The notes beneath the pieces are model-generated. The model did no database searches and was not told the origin of the DNA. It saw only the letters and a program-made list of their open reading frames with translations. Of a stretch of 64,000 nt of DNA, positions 55,796-64,000 are shown piece by piece (positions within the stretch are counted from its first letter, which is position 1; every line of letters begins with the position of its first letter). Origin of the DNA: Diaporthe sp. PMI_573 (lineage: Eukaryota; Ascomycota; Sordariomycetes; Diaporthales; Diaporthaceae); assembly GCA_021399435.1 (NCBI GenBank), contig JAJTUP010000008.1, positions 1,240,001 through 1,304,000 on the forward strand, given 5' to 3'. The position numbers and the translations under genes are program-made.

Positions 55796-57114
55796 TTAGT
55801 ACTGATACTTTTCCATGATTGTTTTCAACAGCTCTTGATCGATTGCCTCAACCATATTTCCCTTATGCCCGACTGTCGTCTCCGCCATGCATATAGAATT
55901 GTAGATGGCCTCCTCCGTGGCATCTGCCGCAGCCTCGAACAAGCCGTTGATAGTCGTGTCATCTACAACCTCAAATCCTAATGTTCTTGCCTTGAAGGGA
56001 TCAAGTGCTTTGTTGTCGGCAGTGAACTGCTGCACGGGAATCTTGTTGGCAGTCGAGAAGGCCAGGAATAAATCCCCCGAGGGGTTGTGGCCGTATCCAC
56101 CGACTCGTGCCAACCCAACAGTAGCCCGCTTGGCGAGCCGCTGCAGCTGTGTCGGATGCAAGGGCGCGTCGGTGGACAGGATGATAATAATGCTCCCGTC
56201 CTTCTTGTCCTTGGCCTCTTCAGCCTTGGCGATGTGGATCATGGTAGGCTCCTTGCCTTCCTTCTCCAGATGCTCCATGATGAGTCTTCCCACCGGCACT
56301 CCGGTCACACGAAAGTCCCTGATGCGCCCGTAGTTGGATTGAACCAATACGCCGACAGTGTAATCCTTTGCTTGGGCGTTCCCATCCGCATCAGGAAGCC
56401 CGAGGCCACTCACAACGCGACTGCTTGTCCCCGTGCCGCCCTTGAACCCCTGGCATACCATCCCCGTCCCACCACCAGTGCACCCCTCGGGCGTCAGGTC
56501 GGCGGTAGCCTCGTCAATGCCCGTCACGATATGCTCGGGCTTGACCGCAAAGGTGGTCATATCGTTCAAGTAGCCTGATGTGTGTTAGTAACCTGCTACA
56601 GAGCCTAAAGTGTTGCATTCTGGAACATTCCAAAACATTAAAGACGGGGATCCGTGGGAGGAGATGAGCGATGCTTACCGTCGAATGTCTCAGCAACGAC
56701 GGGCAGGAGGAACCACCCAACGGCACCTTCGTTACTGTGGTGCTTGATAGCGTGCTCATAGATGCCTCTGTAAGCCTCGCCGACGGAGAATGAGTTGGTC
56801 AGCACGATAGGCGAGTGCAACAGGCCCGTCTCCTCGATCCAGTGGGAGCCGGTCATTTCGCCGCTGCCGTTGAAGCGGAAGATGCCAGCGTAGACAGCAT
56901 GGTTGAACCAGTCCTTGTGAGGAAGGATCACGGTCGAGCCGGTCTTGATGTTTGGGTTGGACGAGGGACGCAGCGTTGTGGTGTGGGTGAGCACGCCCTG
57001 CACGTCGGTGATGCCATTGAGAGGACCGGCGGGCCAGTTGCCGATCTTGAGGTCGGGGAGCAGCTCGCGCAGACGCTGGCGCGGCTGAGAGGATGAGATG
57101 TTGGACGATGTCAT
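55796..57114 (-). CDS. S58 (P1/DmpA) family aminopeptidase
   Basis: Two exons, 57114-56679 and 56574-55796, give 404 aa. Family markers: [30 protein letters not shown], the Gly-rich [18 protein letters not shown] loop with TSSR, and [20 protein letters not shown]. In DmpA-type enzymes the precursor cuts itself at a Gly-Ser bond; the Gly-Ser in DGSIIII is the expected site, so that Ser becomes the N-terminal nucleophile. [21 protein letters not shown] and FSTANKIP follow as usual. These enzymes are N-terminal-nucleophile aminopeptidases or beta-peptidyl aminopeptidases. No signal peptide. The intron is copy 5 of the repeated family, on the minus strand. It is divergent from the transhydrogenase gene. 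Confidence 0.92.
56575..56678 (-). repeat. Introner-like intron, copy 5 (S58 peptidase)
   Basis: A 104-nt phase-1 intron read on the minus strand: GTAAGCATCGCTCATCTCCT, ACGGATCCCCGTCTTTAAT, TTTTGGAATGTTCCAGAATG, then TAGCAGGTTACTAACA and a CATCAG acceptor. Orientation follows the host gene, not the other copies, so the repeat is always oriented as an intron. Confidence 0.92.
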
Positions 57115-57932
57115 GATGAGTCCTGGCCTGAATGAGGCCTGATGCTTGAAGGCAGGACCAGATGGATGCCTGGATTTCTATTCCTCGCGTTGGGTATTTA
57201 TAGATGCTCGACGGGCCAACTTCTCCCAGGACCAGAGGAGATAGAGGCAAGATTCAAGGTGGGAAGCGAGCAGGCCACCCATCCCTTCAACTCCGCATCG
57301 CTCTATCTAGGAGGCTCACTGGTCCTCACAATCTATCCGCTCCTGCAGTTCAAGCTTACATGTCCAATTATCTGTCGCTGTAGGATGTTTAGTTGCACGG
57401 AGTCGAACTCCGAGCCCGTATGACTCCCGGCCGACTCCAAGCAGTGCTGAGAGCCCCACTGCCCCTCCTTCCTCTGGTCTGCTGGTCTAGACCATGACCA
57501 AGGTCTTCCTTGTATAATACGTAGTATTCATTGCCAGGCCCACGCCTTTCAACAAGGAAGACCGAGGCACGGCATCAAGGAGTGCGGGGTCAAAGATATT
57601 CCCCACACATCACATTCCTACCCCAACTATTCTCCACAAGGAAGGACGCCTCAATCCGTAGTGGGGTTGGCTCGATGACGATCCGGCACTCTGTCCCCGG
57701 TCTCCTCTCTGCCGCTGGGCTCCTAAGCCGGTGCGTCGGCGAGGGAGGTCTTGTGTGAGGGGAGAGCGGCCCCTGGTCTGCAACGGCGACTGGCCCAGAG
57801 CTTGGCATCGTCAAGACCCAATGCCTCGGGTAATGGCGTTGACTTCGTTGTCGTGCCCACTTGTAACACATTCCTCCTCACACGTGCCTCAGTGCCCAAG
57901 GAGATGATATCGATATCCCTAGTTTGCCCATC
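57115..57932. other. Divergent intergenic region with inverted repeats
   Basis: Upstream of both the S58 peptidase and the transhydrogenase. It holds a hairpin CGGAGTCGAACTCCG (57398-57412) and a pair of 12-bp inverted arms, GGTCTTCCTTGT (57502-57513) and ACAAGGAAGACC (57552-57563), flanking the palindrome AATACGTAGTATT. No gene seen. Confidence 0.5.
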
Positions 57933-59648
57933 ATGACAGCTGCAGTAAGAGTCGTTCCAGGGGTATGTCTTCCCATCTATCCGGAACTATTGCCTCGTGA
58001 AGTAGACTGCTTGCTGATAGCTTAAATCGCAGGCTGCCACGAGGGCAGTGAATCTGCTCAGGGCGGTCCAGTTCACTCACCCGCCTTCATGTCCCTGCCA
58101 TTCTAACCCAGGCCACCATCATCACCACAGACATGGCCCCCATTCTGCTATACGCCGCTATGCGACCCCTCAGGATAGTTCGCAGCTCAAGGAGTATGCC
58201 TTTGAGATGGCTGCCTCTTCCATCCGATTTGGACCCGGCGTCACGCGCGAGGTCGGCATGGACTTCAAGAACATGGGCTCCAAGCGCGTTTGCGTCGTCA
58301 CCGACGAGACTGTCGATAAGCTGACGGCCATGCAACAAGTCCGTGAGGCATTGACCCACGAGGGCGTCAACTTCAAAGTCTTCAACAAGACAAGAATCGA
58401 GCCCAAGGATAGCTCGTAAGCCCCCGACCCGGCCCTCCCTTCCCGGGCTCCATTGCTGATTCCGCACCAACAGCATCCGCGAGGCCATCGACTGGGCTAA
58501 GCCCTTCAACCCGGACGCATTCCTGGCCGTGGGCGGCGGTTCGGTCATCGACACGGCCAAGCTGATGAACCTGTACACCTCGTACCCGGACGCCGACTTC
58601 CTGGACTTCGTCAATGCCCCCCTCGGCAATGGTCGCCCGATCGACAAGCCCCTGAAACCCCTCGTCGCCATCCCCACGACAGCGGGCACGGGGTCCGAGA
58701 CCACGGGAACCGCCATCTTCGACCTCGTCTCGAAGCGCGCCAAGACAGGCATCGCCCACCGCAACCTCAAGCCCACCCTCGGCATATGCGACCCTCTTAA
58801 CACCCGCACCATGCCCGCCGCCGTCAAGGCGAGTTCCGGACTCGACGTCCTGTGCCACTCGCTTGAGAGCTGGACCGCCATTCCTTATCATGAGAGAACG
58901 CCCCGCCCCCAGAACCCTCTCATGAGACCTGCTTACCAGGGGGCGAACCCGATTAGTGACATCTTCTCTCTGAAGGCGCTGTACGACTGTGTCAAGTACC
59001 TGCCTCGCTCGGTCAGAGATCCGGATGATATGGAGGCGCAGAGCCAGATGCTGCTGGCTGCGACGTTAGCGGGCGTTGGATTTGGAAATGCGGGTGTGCA
59101 TCTGTGTCATGGTTAGTGTCTCTCGTAATTTTTCTTTCTTTCTGTTTTTTTCCATTATTATTATTATTCGCCACTCTTTTCTTCTCGATATATAGATATC
59201 GAAGACTGACACGTGAACTTCTCTAGGAATGTCCTATCCCATCTCCGGCCAGAACCCGGGCTACCAACATGCCGGCTACGAGGTCGACACCCCTATCATC
59301 CCGCATGGCGTCTCAGTGGCGGTCACTTCACCCGCCGTATTCAAGTTCACGGCCGCGTCCAACCCAGAGCGCCACCTGCAAGCCGCACAAGCCTTTGGCG
59401 TGGACATCAGCAACGTGAAGAGGGAGTCTGCTGGTGAGGTCCTGGCAGAAGCTCTGAGGAAGTTCCTTGACAGCTTGGGCGACCAGCCCTCGGGATTAAA
59501 GGAACTGGGATTCGGATCGGAGCATATCGATGACCTGGTCGAGGGCACAATTCCCCAGGCAAGAGTGTTGATGCTAGCTCCGAACTTGGCTAGGGAGTTG
59601 CAGACAGAGAGGGAGCAGTTGAGAGGCCTTTTTGAGGAGTCCTTGTAA
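57933..59648 (+). CDS. Hydroxyacid-oxoacid transhydrogenase, mitochondrial (iron alcohol dehydrogenase family)
   Basis: Four exons: 57933-57962, 58033-58415, 58474-59111 and 59227-59648; 490 aa. The N-terminus (MTAAVRVVPG, then Arg- and His-rich sequence up to IRRYATP) looks like a mitochondrial presequence and includes a run of five His. The family core follows: EYAFEMAASSIRFGPGVTRE, GSKRVCVVTDETVDKL, the nucleotide loop FLAVGGGSVIDTAKLMN, and IPTTAGTGSETTGTAIFD. Metal-site segments are SSGLDVLCHSLESW and GVHLCHGMSYPISG. The length and the insertion after ESWTA match ADHFE1-type HOT enzymes, which couple 4-hydroxybutyrate oxidation to 2-oxoglutarate reduction. Introns are of ordinary, unrelated sequence. 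Confidence 0.93.
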
Positions 59649-61258
59649 TACTTAACCCGGAGAGGAAATAGGATCTCGGAGGAGAATATCTGTTTTTTTG
59701 CGTCAGCCCTGCATATAGTCTATTCTGGTGAGCAATGTAGAGGACAGAAGTTCGGTATGATTCACGCATACTATAGTATAACAGCCAAAAGTGACGCAAG
59801 GTTTTGCGTCAATAAGTCGTTCTCATGTTGCTAAAAAAATGGTGTTGGTGCTATCCAAACATATATCATCTGTTTAAGTAGAGTCCCTCGGATGCCATAG
59901 TCGCATATATGCTTCACTCATCACGGTCCATGTTTGGGTCAATTCATCAAGTCACGTACTATTAGCCAGCTGTTGAAATAAGAGAACCCCGAGGTCCCTA
60001 TCCTGAGTTGCGTTTTGATTATGTGAACGTACTCAGTCTCTCCACACGTGCCACGTTGCAGTCATACTTTGGACCTTCGGAATATATACAGGACAGCCTG
60101 AGGTTGCATAAGGAGTTGACACGTGCGTTATTATTCTCAATCTAGATGAGTGGGAATCTTCTTTGCAAGGTAACCCGGGACGTGTTTGCTGAATTTACGC
60201 CCCATCTACCTACATATTAGGGGACTATGTACGGGGCCCTGAAACATCAAAGTACTACTGCACTGGTTATTTGGGAACAGTGGCTTCGCATGTGGACGTG
60301 TTCCACGCATGCGCACATCTGTTGGCACTTCTTAGAGACGACTCCTTACATGAGCCTGTGTGAAGCACCTGAGGCCCTCAATGTCACCCTACAGTTGGCT
60401 ACCACACAAGTTATCCAATGAGAACTTCGGCCACAGAAGATTAAAATTATGCCACAAGCAGTTATATTCTCAGCCAATTACGTTGTGTTCATAATGCCTG
60501 ATATTTCTGTGGTCATTCAAAGCTATCAGACCCCATCTCCGGGGAAAGGACAAGTGAGCATGGAAATGGTAGCAAACAACTGCTGACTTTAAGAAGTGGG
60601 AAGACTGGTTGAGAACATGTGATTCATATTTCGAAAATGGTTTAATTAAAAGATAGAATTGTGTCCAACATGCCAACTTTCAGTCGGGATGATGGCCAAT
60701 CCTTATTTCCCAGGGTTGTTAGTGCGGTCTCGTCTCCTCAGACAGATCAACAACTGTGATATGCCGTATTCTTTGAAGCATTGCACGATTCACTTAATTG
60801 TGTCAAATTCGTTGCAAGCGTGATCACTCCTTGTAACCACAGCTCATCTTCCCGGAGGCCCCGAAGAATATTTCTGTGATTCCATTACAAATCGCGCTCA
60901 TATTGACGAGTAGAACACAGAATATTATAGATTGCACGACGGTGCTGATACAGGAAGTCCTGGACAGAAACGCACCTAATCTATTTCCTGGGCCATTTTC
61001 ACTCAAAATTAGACTGCCTAAGTCTGGCCTTTCTCTACGAACCTTACAAATAGCCTGCCATCACTTGAAGCATATGCTAGCGTACGACAATGACCCTGTG
61101 TCTATAGGCATGACACCAGGAAGCTTCATCACAATTGGTCTTTCCAGTATTTGGTCCAAAGTTTTCATTTGTGCGCAAGCTCGCCCTTATTCTTTTTGCT
61201 TCGAATCAAATCACCAGATGTCCCACATGCCTTCGGTCTACTTATGTATGTGGAAGTC
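59649..61258. other. Intergenic region (1.6 kb)
   Basis: 3' flanks of the transhydrogenase and AsaB-like genes, which face each other. AT-rich; no gene, RNA or repeat recognised. Confidence 0.45.
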
Positions 61259-62323
61259 TCATGCATCGTAGAGTACCAAACACCTAACTTCAATACTCTG
61301 CCGGGACTCTTTGTCTCGATAAGCCGGATCCTCAAACGCTGAATGCAGCGCTCGTCGAGCTACGGACTCCTTCGAGTCAAAACATTTGATGAGGAGTACC
61401 TCCTCCGGGCTCAAAAGGTGCTTGTAGAACCAGCGGTGAGCTGTGTTATGCCTCACGACCCATTGTTCTCCATGGTAGTCATCCTCAACCATCACCGCCG
61501 CCACCAGATCTGCATCAGGGACCGAGCGTGCATCGGCGACAGCGATTGGGTCCTTTTCAATTGTCCTGATAGGGCGCCAGACATTAATGATCTGGTATCT
61601 TCTATGCACCAAGTCGTCTGCCTCCTTAGGAAGCTCCCATCTCAGCCGCAACTCCGCCCCGTCGTATGACTGGTCCACGTGCGTTTTCGTGACAGGCCCA
61701 CGGTTCGCAAGGTTCTTCAGGCCCAGGTGATGCCAATGAGTCGGGCCCCGTCTGACCTTATGATTGAAGATGTGGACCCGACTAGCCCCTGTAACGTCTT
61801 TTAGAAGCTTCTCGCACTCGGGGTAGTACTCGGTCTGGATCTTTCTGTCGTCGACAAAGTCCTTTTCCTTGCTCGAACTTGGACAGTATTGAAATCCATG
61901 GCTGTCGAGGGTGTAGTAGTCCTCCTCGCCGGTGACATCTGATATAAGAACGCTATGTGGTAGATGCGGCCGCTCATTTGTTATTCTTCCCTTTCCTATG
62001 ACAATGGGAGTCGGCTTGGAGCCGTCGCCGGGGTCGTCCCAGTAGTTCAAGATGGTCGCAACGTCGTGTTTTCCCCTCGGCGCGTTGAGGTTTGTGTGCT
62101 CCCACGACATTGATATTTCGCCCTGGAACTCTGCAACCTCAGTCGCCATCGTGCCAGATATTATCTCGAGGTTCGGAAGTCCTCTGTACGAGACCATGTA
62201 AAAGCTTCCCTGCTTCGTACACTGATGTTGACTGCGGCTCGTACCCGACCTGATATTGTCCAATGAGTGCACTGCCCGTCGGCCGTGCTCCGAGGATGGT
62301 ACGCATTTACTTAGGATTGGCAT
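61259..62323 (-). CDS. AsaB/CmcJ-like hydroxylase or desaturase
   Basis: Single exon, 354 aa from ATG at 62323; the family usually begins near an internal ATG at 62149 (MATEVAEFQGEISM), so the first 58 residues are doubtful. Core features: ATILNYWDDPGDGSKPTP, DVTGEEDYYTLDSHGFQY, YYPECEKLLKDVTGASRVHI, and HIFNHKVRRG. THVDQSYDGAE gives an H-x-D pair and LHSAFEDPAYRDKESRQSIE the distal His, consistent with an Fe(II)-binding facial triad. IINVWRPIRTIEKDPIAVAD and VLLIKCFDSKE are strongly conserved in this family. Members act in fungal secondary metabolism (aspergillic-acid-type hydroxylation) and are related to cephamycin CmcJ. It is divergent from another oxygenase gene with 896 bp between them. 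Confidence 0.88.
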   Translation of the reverse strand: MPILSKCVPSSEHGRRAVHSLDNIRSGTSRSQHQCTKQGSFYMVSYRGLPNLEIISGTMATEVAEFQGEISMSWEHTNLNAPRGKHDVATILNYWDDPGDGSKPTPIVIGKGRITNERPHLPHSVLISDVTGEEDYYTLDSHGFQYCPSSSKEKDFVDDRKIQTEYYPECEKLLKDVTGASRVHIFNHKVRRGPTHWHHLGLKNLANRGPVTKTHVDQSYDGAELRLRWELPKEADDLVHRRYQIINVWRPIRTIEKDPIAVADARSVPDADLVAAVMVEDDYHGEQWVVRHNTAHRWFYKHLLSPEEVLLIKCFDSKESVARRALHSAFEDPAYRDKESRQSIEVRCLVLYDA

Positions 62324-63219
62324 CTGCCGAGCTTGGCATGTTGATGGGTTGGTGCCGATCTTGGCAGTGTGTTGAATAAATGGTAATTGCTGTCAAGTGG
62401 GTTGGTGGAGCAGCATTTTTGCCAATCCCCTCTCCCCGATTTGGTAGGTTGATCAATGGAAGTAACCGAACGCTGGGCTGGCGAGGGAGCGGAGCGTTCT
62501 TGGATTGGAGCATTCAACCGACACCTGTCTGGCTGAAATGGTGGATTGGGTTGATATATACCTGGATTGCCCATAGAGTATGTAACTCTCCAAACATTTA
62601 GCCGGTGACGTTTGCAATATCGGGAACAGCGGGAGGTCGTCATGAGCTCTGAGATAGGCAGGCGGATAGATAAGTAGGTGTCGAGGCAAAGTTGGGGTTG
62701 CAATTCGCCCCGCTTGTTTCTCGAATGCTCTGTTTCAAGTCGATCACACGAGGAATGTGTGTCGTAATTTGATAGTTCCTCCGGTGCTGATATAGGGTCG
62801 CAATGTATCAAAGTGAGGGGAACGGTTACAAAGACTCACATAAGCTGGACCTTTGGTCGGAGCTCGTTGGCCAGCGCACTGGGATTGGTAGTTAAAGATT
62901 GGAGGCCAAGAGAAAGCAATACTGGTTCATCCTTTTTGCTATGAAAGCTCTGTGTTTATCCAGACCCAAAAGAATGAAAGGAATTACAAGGATGATCGTC
63001 TCCACGGATACGTCTTTGCAACATGAAAGAGGGGAACCATCAAACGCTACAATCGGCATCCGTTTAGTTGTAGAGCAAGCTTGGCACCACTGCTTCCAAC
63101 ATTGGTTTATAAGTGATCGGGGCCGACTTTGAAATAGCAAAGTCTCAACTGAAGAGCGTTCCTCAAAAAACCCACTTCAGTGAATTTGCCCTAGATACAC
63201 CTTGTCAACCTTCATCATC
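62324..63219. other. Bidirectional promoter region between two oxygenase genes
   Basis: Shared upstream region of the AsaB-like and 2OG-oxygenase genes. No defined regulatory site recognised by eye. Confidence 0.45.
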
Positions 63220-64000
63220 ATGGCCATCCAGGAAGCTATCCCAGAGTCTGTTGTGTGGAACGGGAAGAAGACCCCCGTCTATCCGATGGAGACGGTCAGT
63301 TTCGAGCGTCTTCTCTCCCAGGAGCCAGCAGAGCTTGAAAAGGTGGTTCGCTGCTGCGAAACCGAAGGTTTCTTCTACCTGGACCTGCAGGGAATCGATG
63401 GCCGGCGGATGTTGGAAGACCAGCAGAAGACTCTCGATCTTATGCAACGATTCTTTCAGTCTCCCCTTGAGGTGAAGAACCAGTATGGGCTCATTTCTCC
63501 ACATCTCGGGTAAGTGAAAGAGAATCAACGACCAACATTCGTCTTTTTTTCTTCACATATGCTGATGAGGTGGTGACACTAGTTACGAACCCATAGGCTC
63601 ACGTACTGGGGTTTTCAAAGACACCAAAGATGGATATGAGATGATCAAGGTCAGTGGGATTTTTTTTAACATAGCCAAGGCTGTTTCCTGCTGATGGACA
63701 CTTTGGCTAATTGCGTTGTCGTGGTAACCACCAGGTTGCTCGAGACGAGATCCAAAAGTCCAGCCCCCACTTGCCCAGCGTCATCAAGAACAGCCCGGAT
63801 ATCAAGATTCTGGAGAATGCCATTGCAGGCTGCAACATCATTACCAAGACCATACTGTCATCGCTGTCTTCGGGACTCGGGCTCACGGGTGCTGCACGGT
63901 TCGAGAACACTCACCGCAACGATCGCCCATCCACGACCACGCTTGCCATGATGCATTACATCCCATCTGACCCGGCCGCCCAAAAGATCGGGCATCAGAA
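63220..64000 (+). CDS. 2-oxoglutarate/Fe(II) oxygenase (isopenicillin-N-synthase-like), N-terminal part, truncated by window end
   Basis: Exons 63220-63509, 63583-63649 and 63735 to the window edge. The protein starts MAIQEAIPESVVWNGKKTPV, and residues about 20-110 form the DIOX_N domain: VSFERLLSQEPAELEKVVRC, CETEGFFYLDLQG, QRFFQSPLEVKNQYG, and YEPIGSRTGVFKDTKDGYEM, where ordinary members have YxPxGxE. The third exon (VARDEIQKSSPHLPSVI, LSSGLGLTGAARFENTHR, TLAMMHYIPSD) leads to the double-stranded beta-helix core. The HxD...H iron ligands and RxS motif lie outside the window. Splice frames agree (phase 2, then phase 0). Likely a natural-product or small-molecule hydroxylase or cyclase. Confidence 0.88.

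Noticed and set aside
57390..57470. tRNA-like segment containing GGAGTTCGACTCC on the minus strand
   Set aside because: The putative T-arm has a 5-nt instead of 7-nt loop, and no acceptor, D or anticodon arms fit. It is a simple hairpin.
61343..61669. Plus-strand open frame opposite the AsaB-like gene
   Set aside because: Antisense shadow of a well-supported gene.
1..64000. Transposons, CRISPR arrays, rRNA genes
   Set aside because: No transposase, reverse transcriptase, long terminal or long inverted repeats, spacer arrays or rRNA motifs were seen by reading.

Overview
The window is nuclear DNA from a filamentous ascomycete (Pezizomycotina). The signs are genes split by short introns (about 45-130 nt, GT..AG, CTRAC/CTAAC branch points), three HET-domain genes, a cutinase-family gene, a Sec3 exocyst subunit, a HIRA-type histone chaperone, a CMT1/CAP59-type mannosyltransferase and fungal oxidoreductase families. 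Intergenic spaces are long (0.3-3.6 kb). I see no rRNA, tRNA, CRISPR or intact transposon. The exact class cannot be fixed from sequence alone; introner-like introns have been described best in Dothideomycetes, which is only a weak hint.

Layout. 0-11 kb: the 3' end of an unrecognised membrane-associated protein, a DUF6590 gene (minus), a single-pass membrane protein whose reading frame is broken at a 5-bp tandem repeat, and a BBE-like FAD oxidase (minus). 11.9-24.4 kb: housekeeping genes, all on the minus strand: hir1, a small H1-like basic protein, a GT69 mannosyltransferase and a MIF4G-like protein. 25.5-34 kb: an orphan gene, a flavin monooxygenase, a small secreted cysteine-containing protein and a HET gene. 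34.8-39.2 kb: sec3, with an apparent one-base frameshift near its 3' end. 40-57 kb: an accessory stretch with a cutinase-like gene, a HET gene, an extended SDR, a GrpB-family gene, a decayed HET gene, an orphan gene, a SnoaL-like secreted protein, an M61-type peptidase and an S58 peptidase. 58-64 kb: hydroxyacid-oxoacid transhydrogenase, then a divergent pair of oxygenase genes (AsaB-like, and a 2OG-Fe(II) oxygenase cut by the window edge).

The most striking signal is a family of five near-identical introns of 101-104 nt in four unrelated genes between 40.2 and 56.7 kb (two in the cutinase-like gene, one each in the GrpB gene, an orphan gene and the S58 peptidase). They share their whole length from donor to acceptor, all sit in phase 1, carry two short inverted repeats and fall into two subtypes by their 3' ends. 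These are the hallmarks of introner-like elements, introns that spread as mobile units. The conserved housekeeping genes (hir1, sec3, GT69) have ordinary, unrelated introns.

Three genes show frame breaks (single-pass membrane protein, sec3, minus-strand HET gene). In sec3 an assembly indel is the likeliest cause; the HET gene may be a true pseudogene. Splice sites were placed by eye from reading frame, GT/AG and family conservation, so boundaries are models rather than proof.
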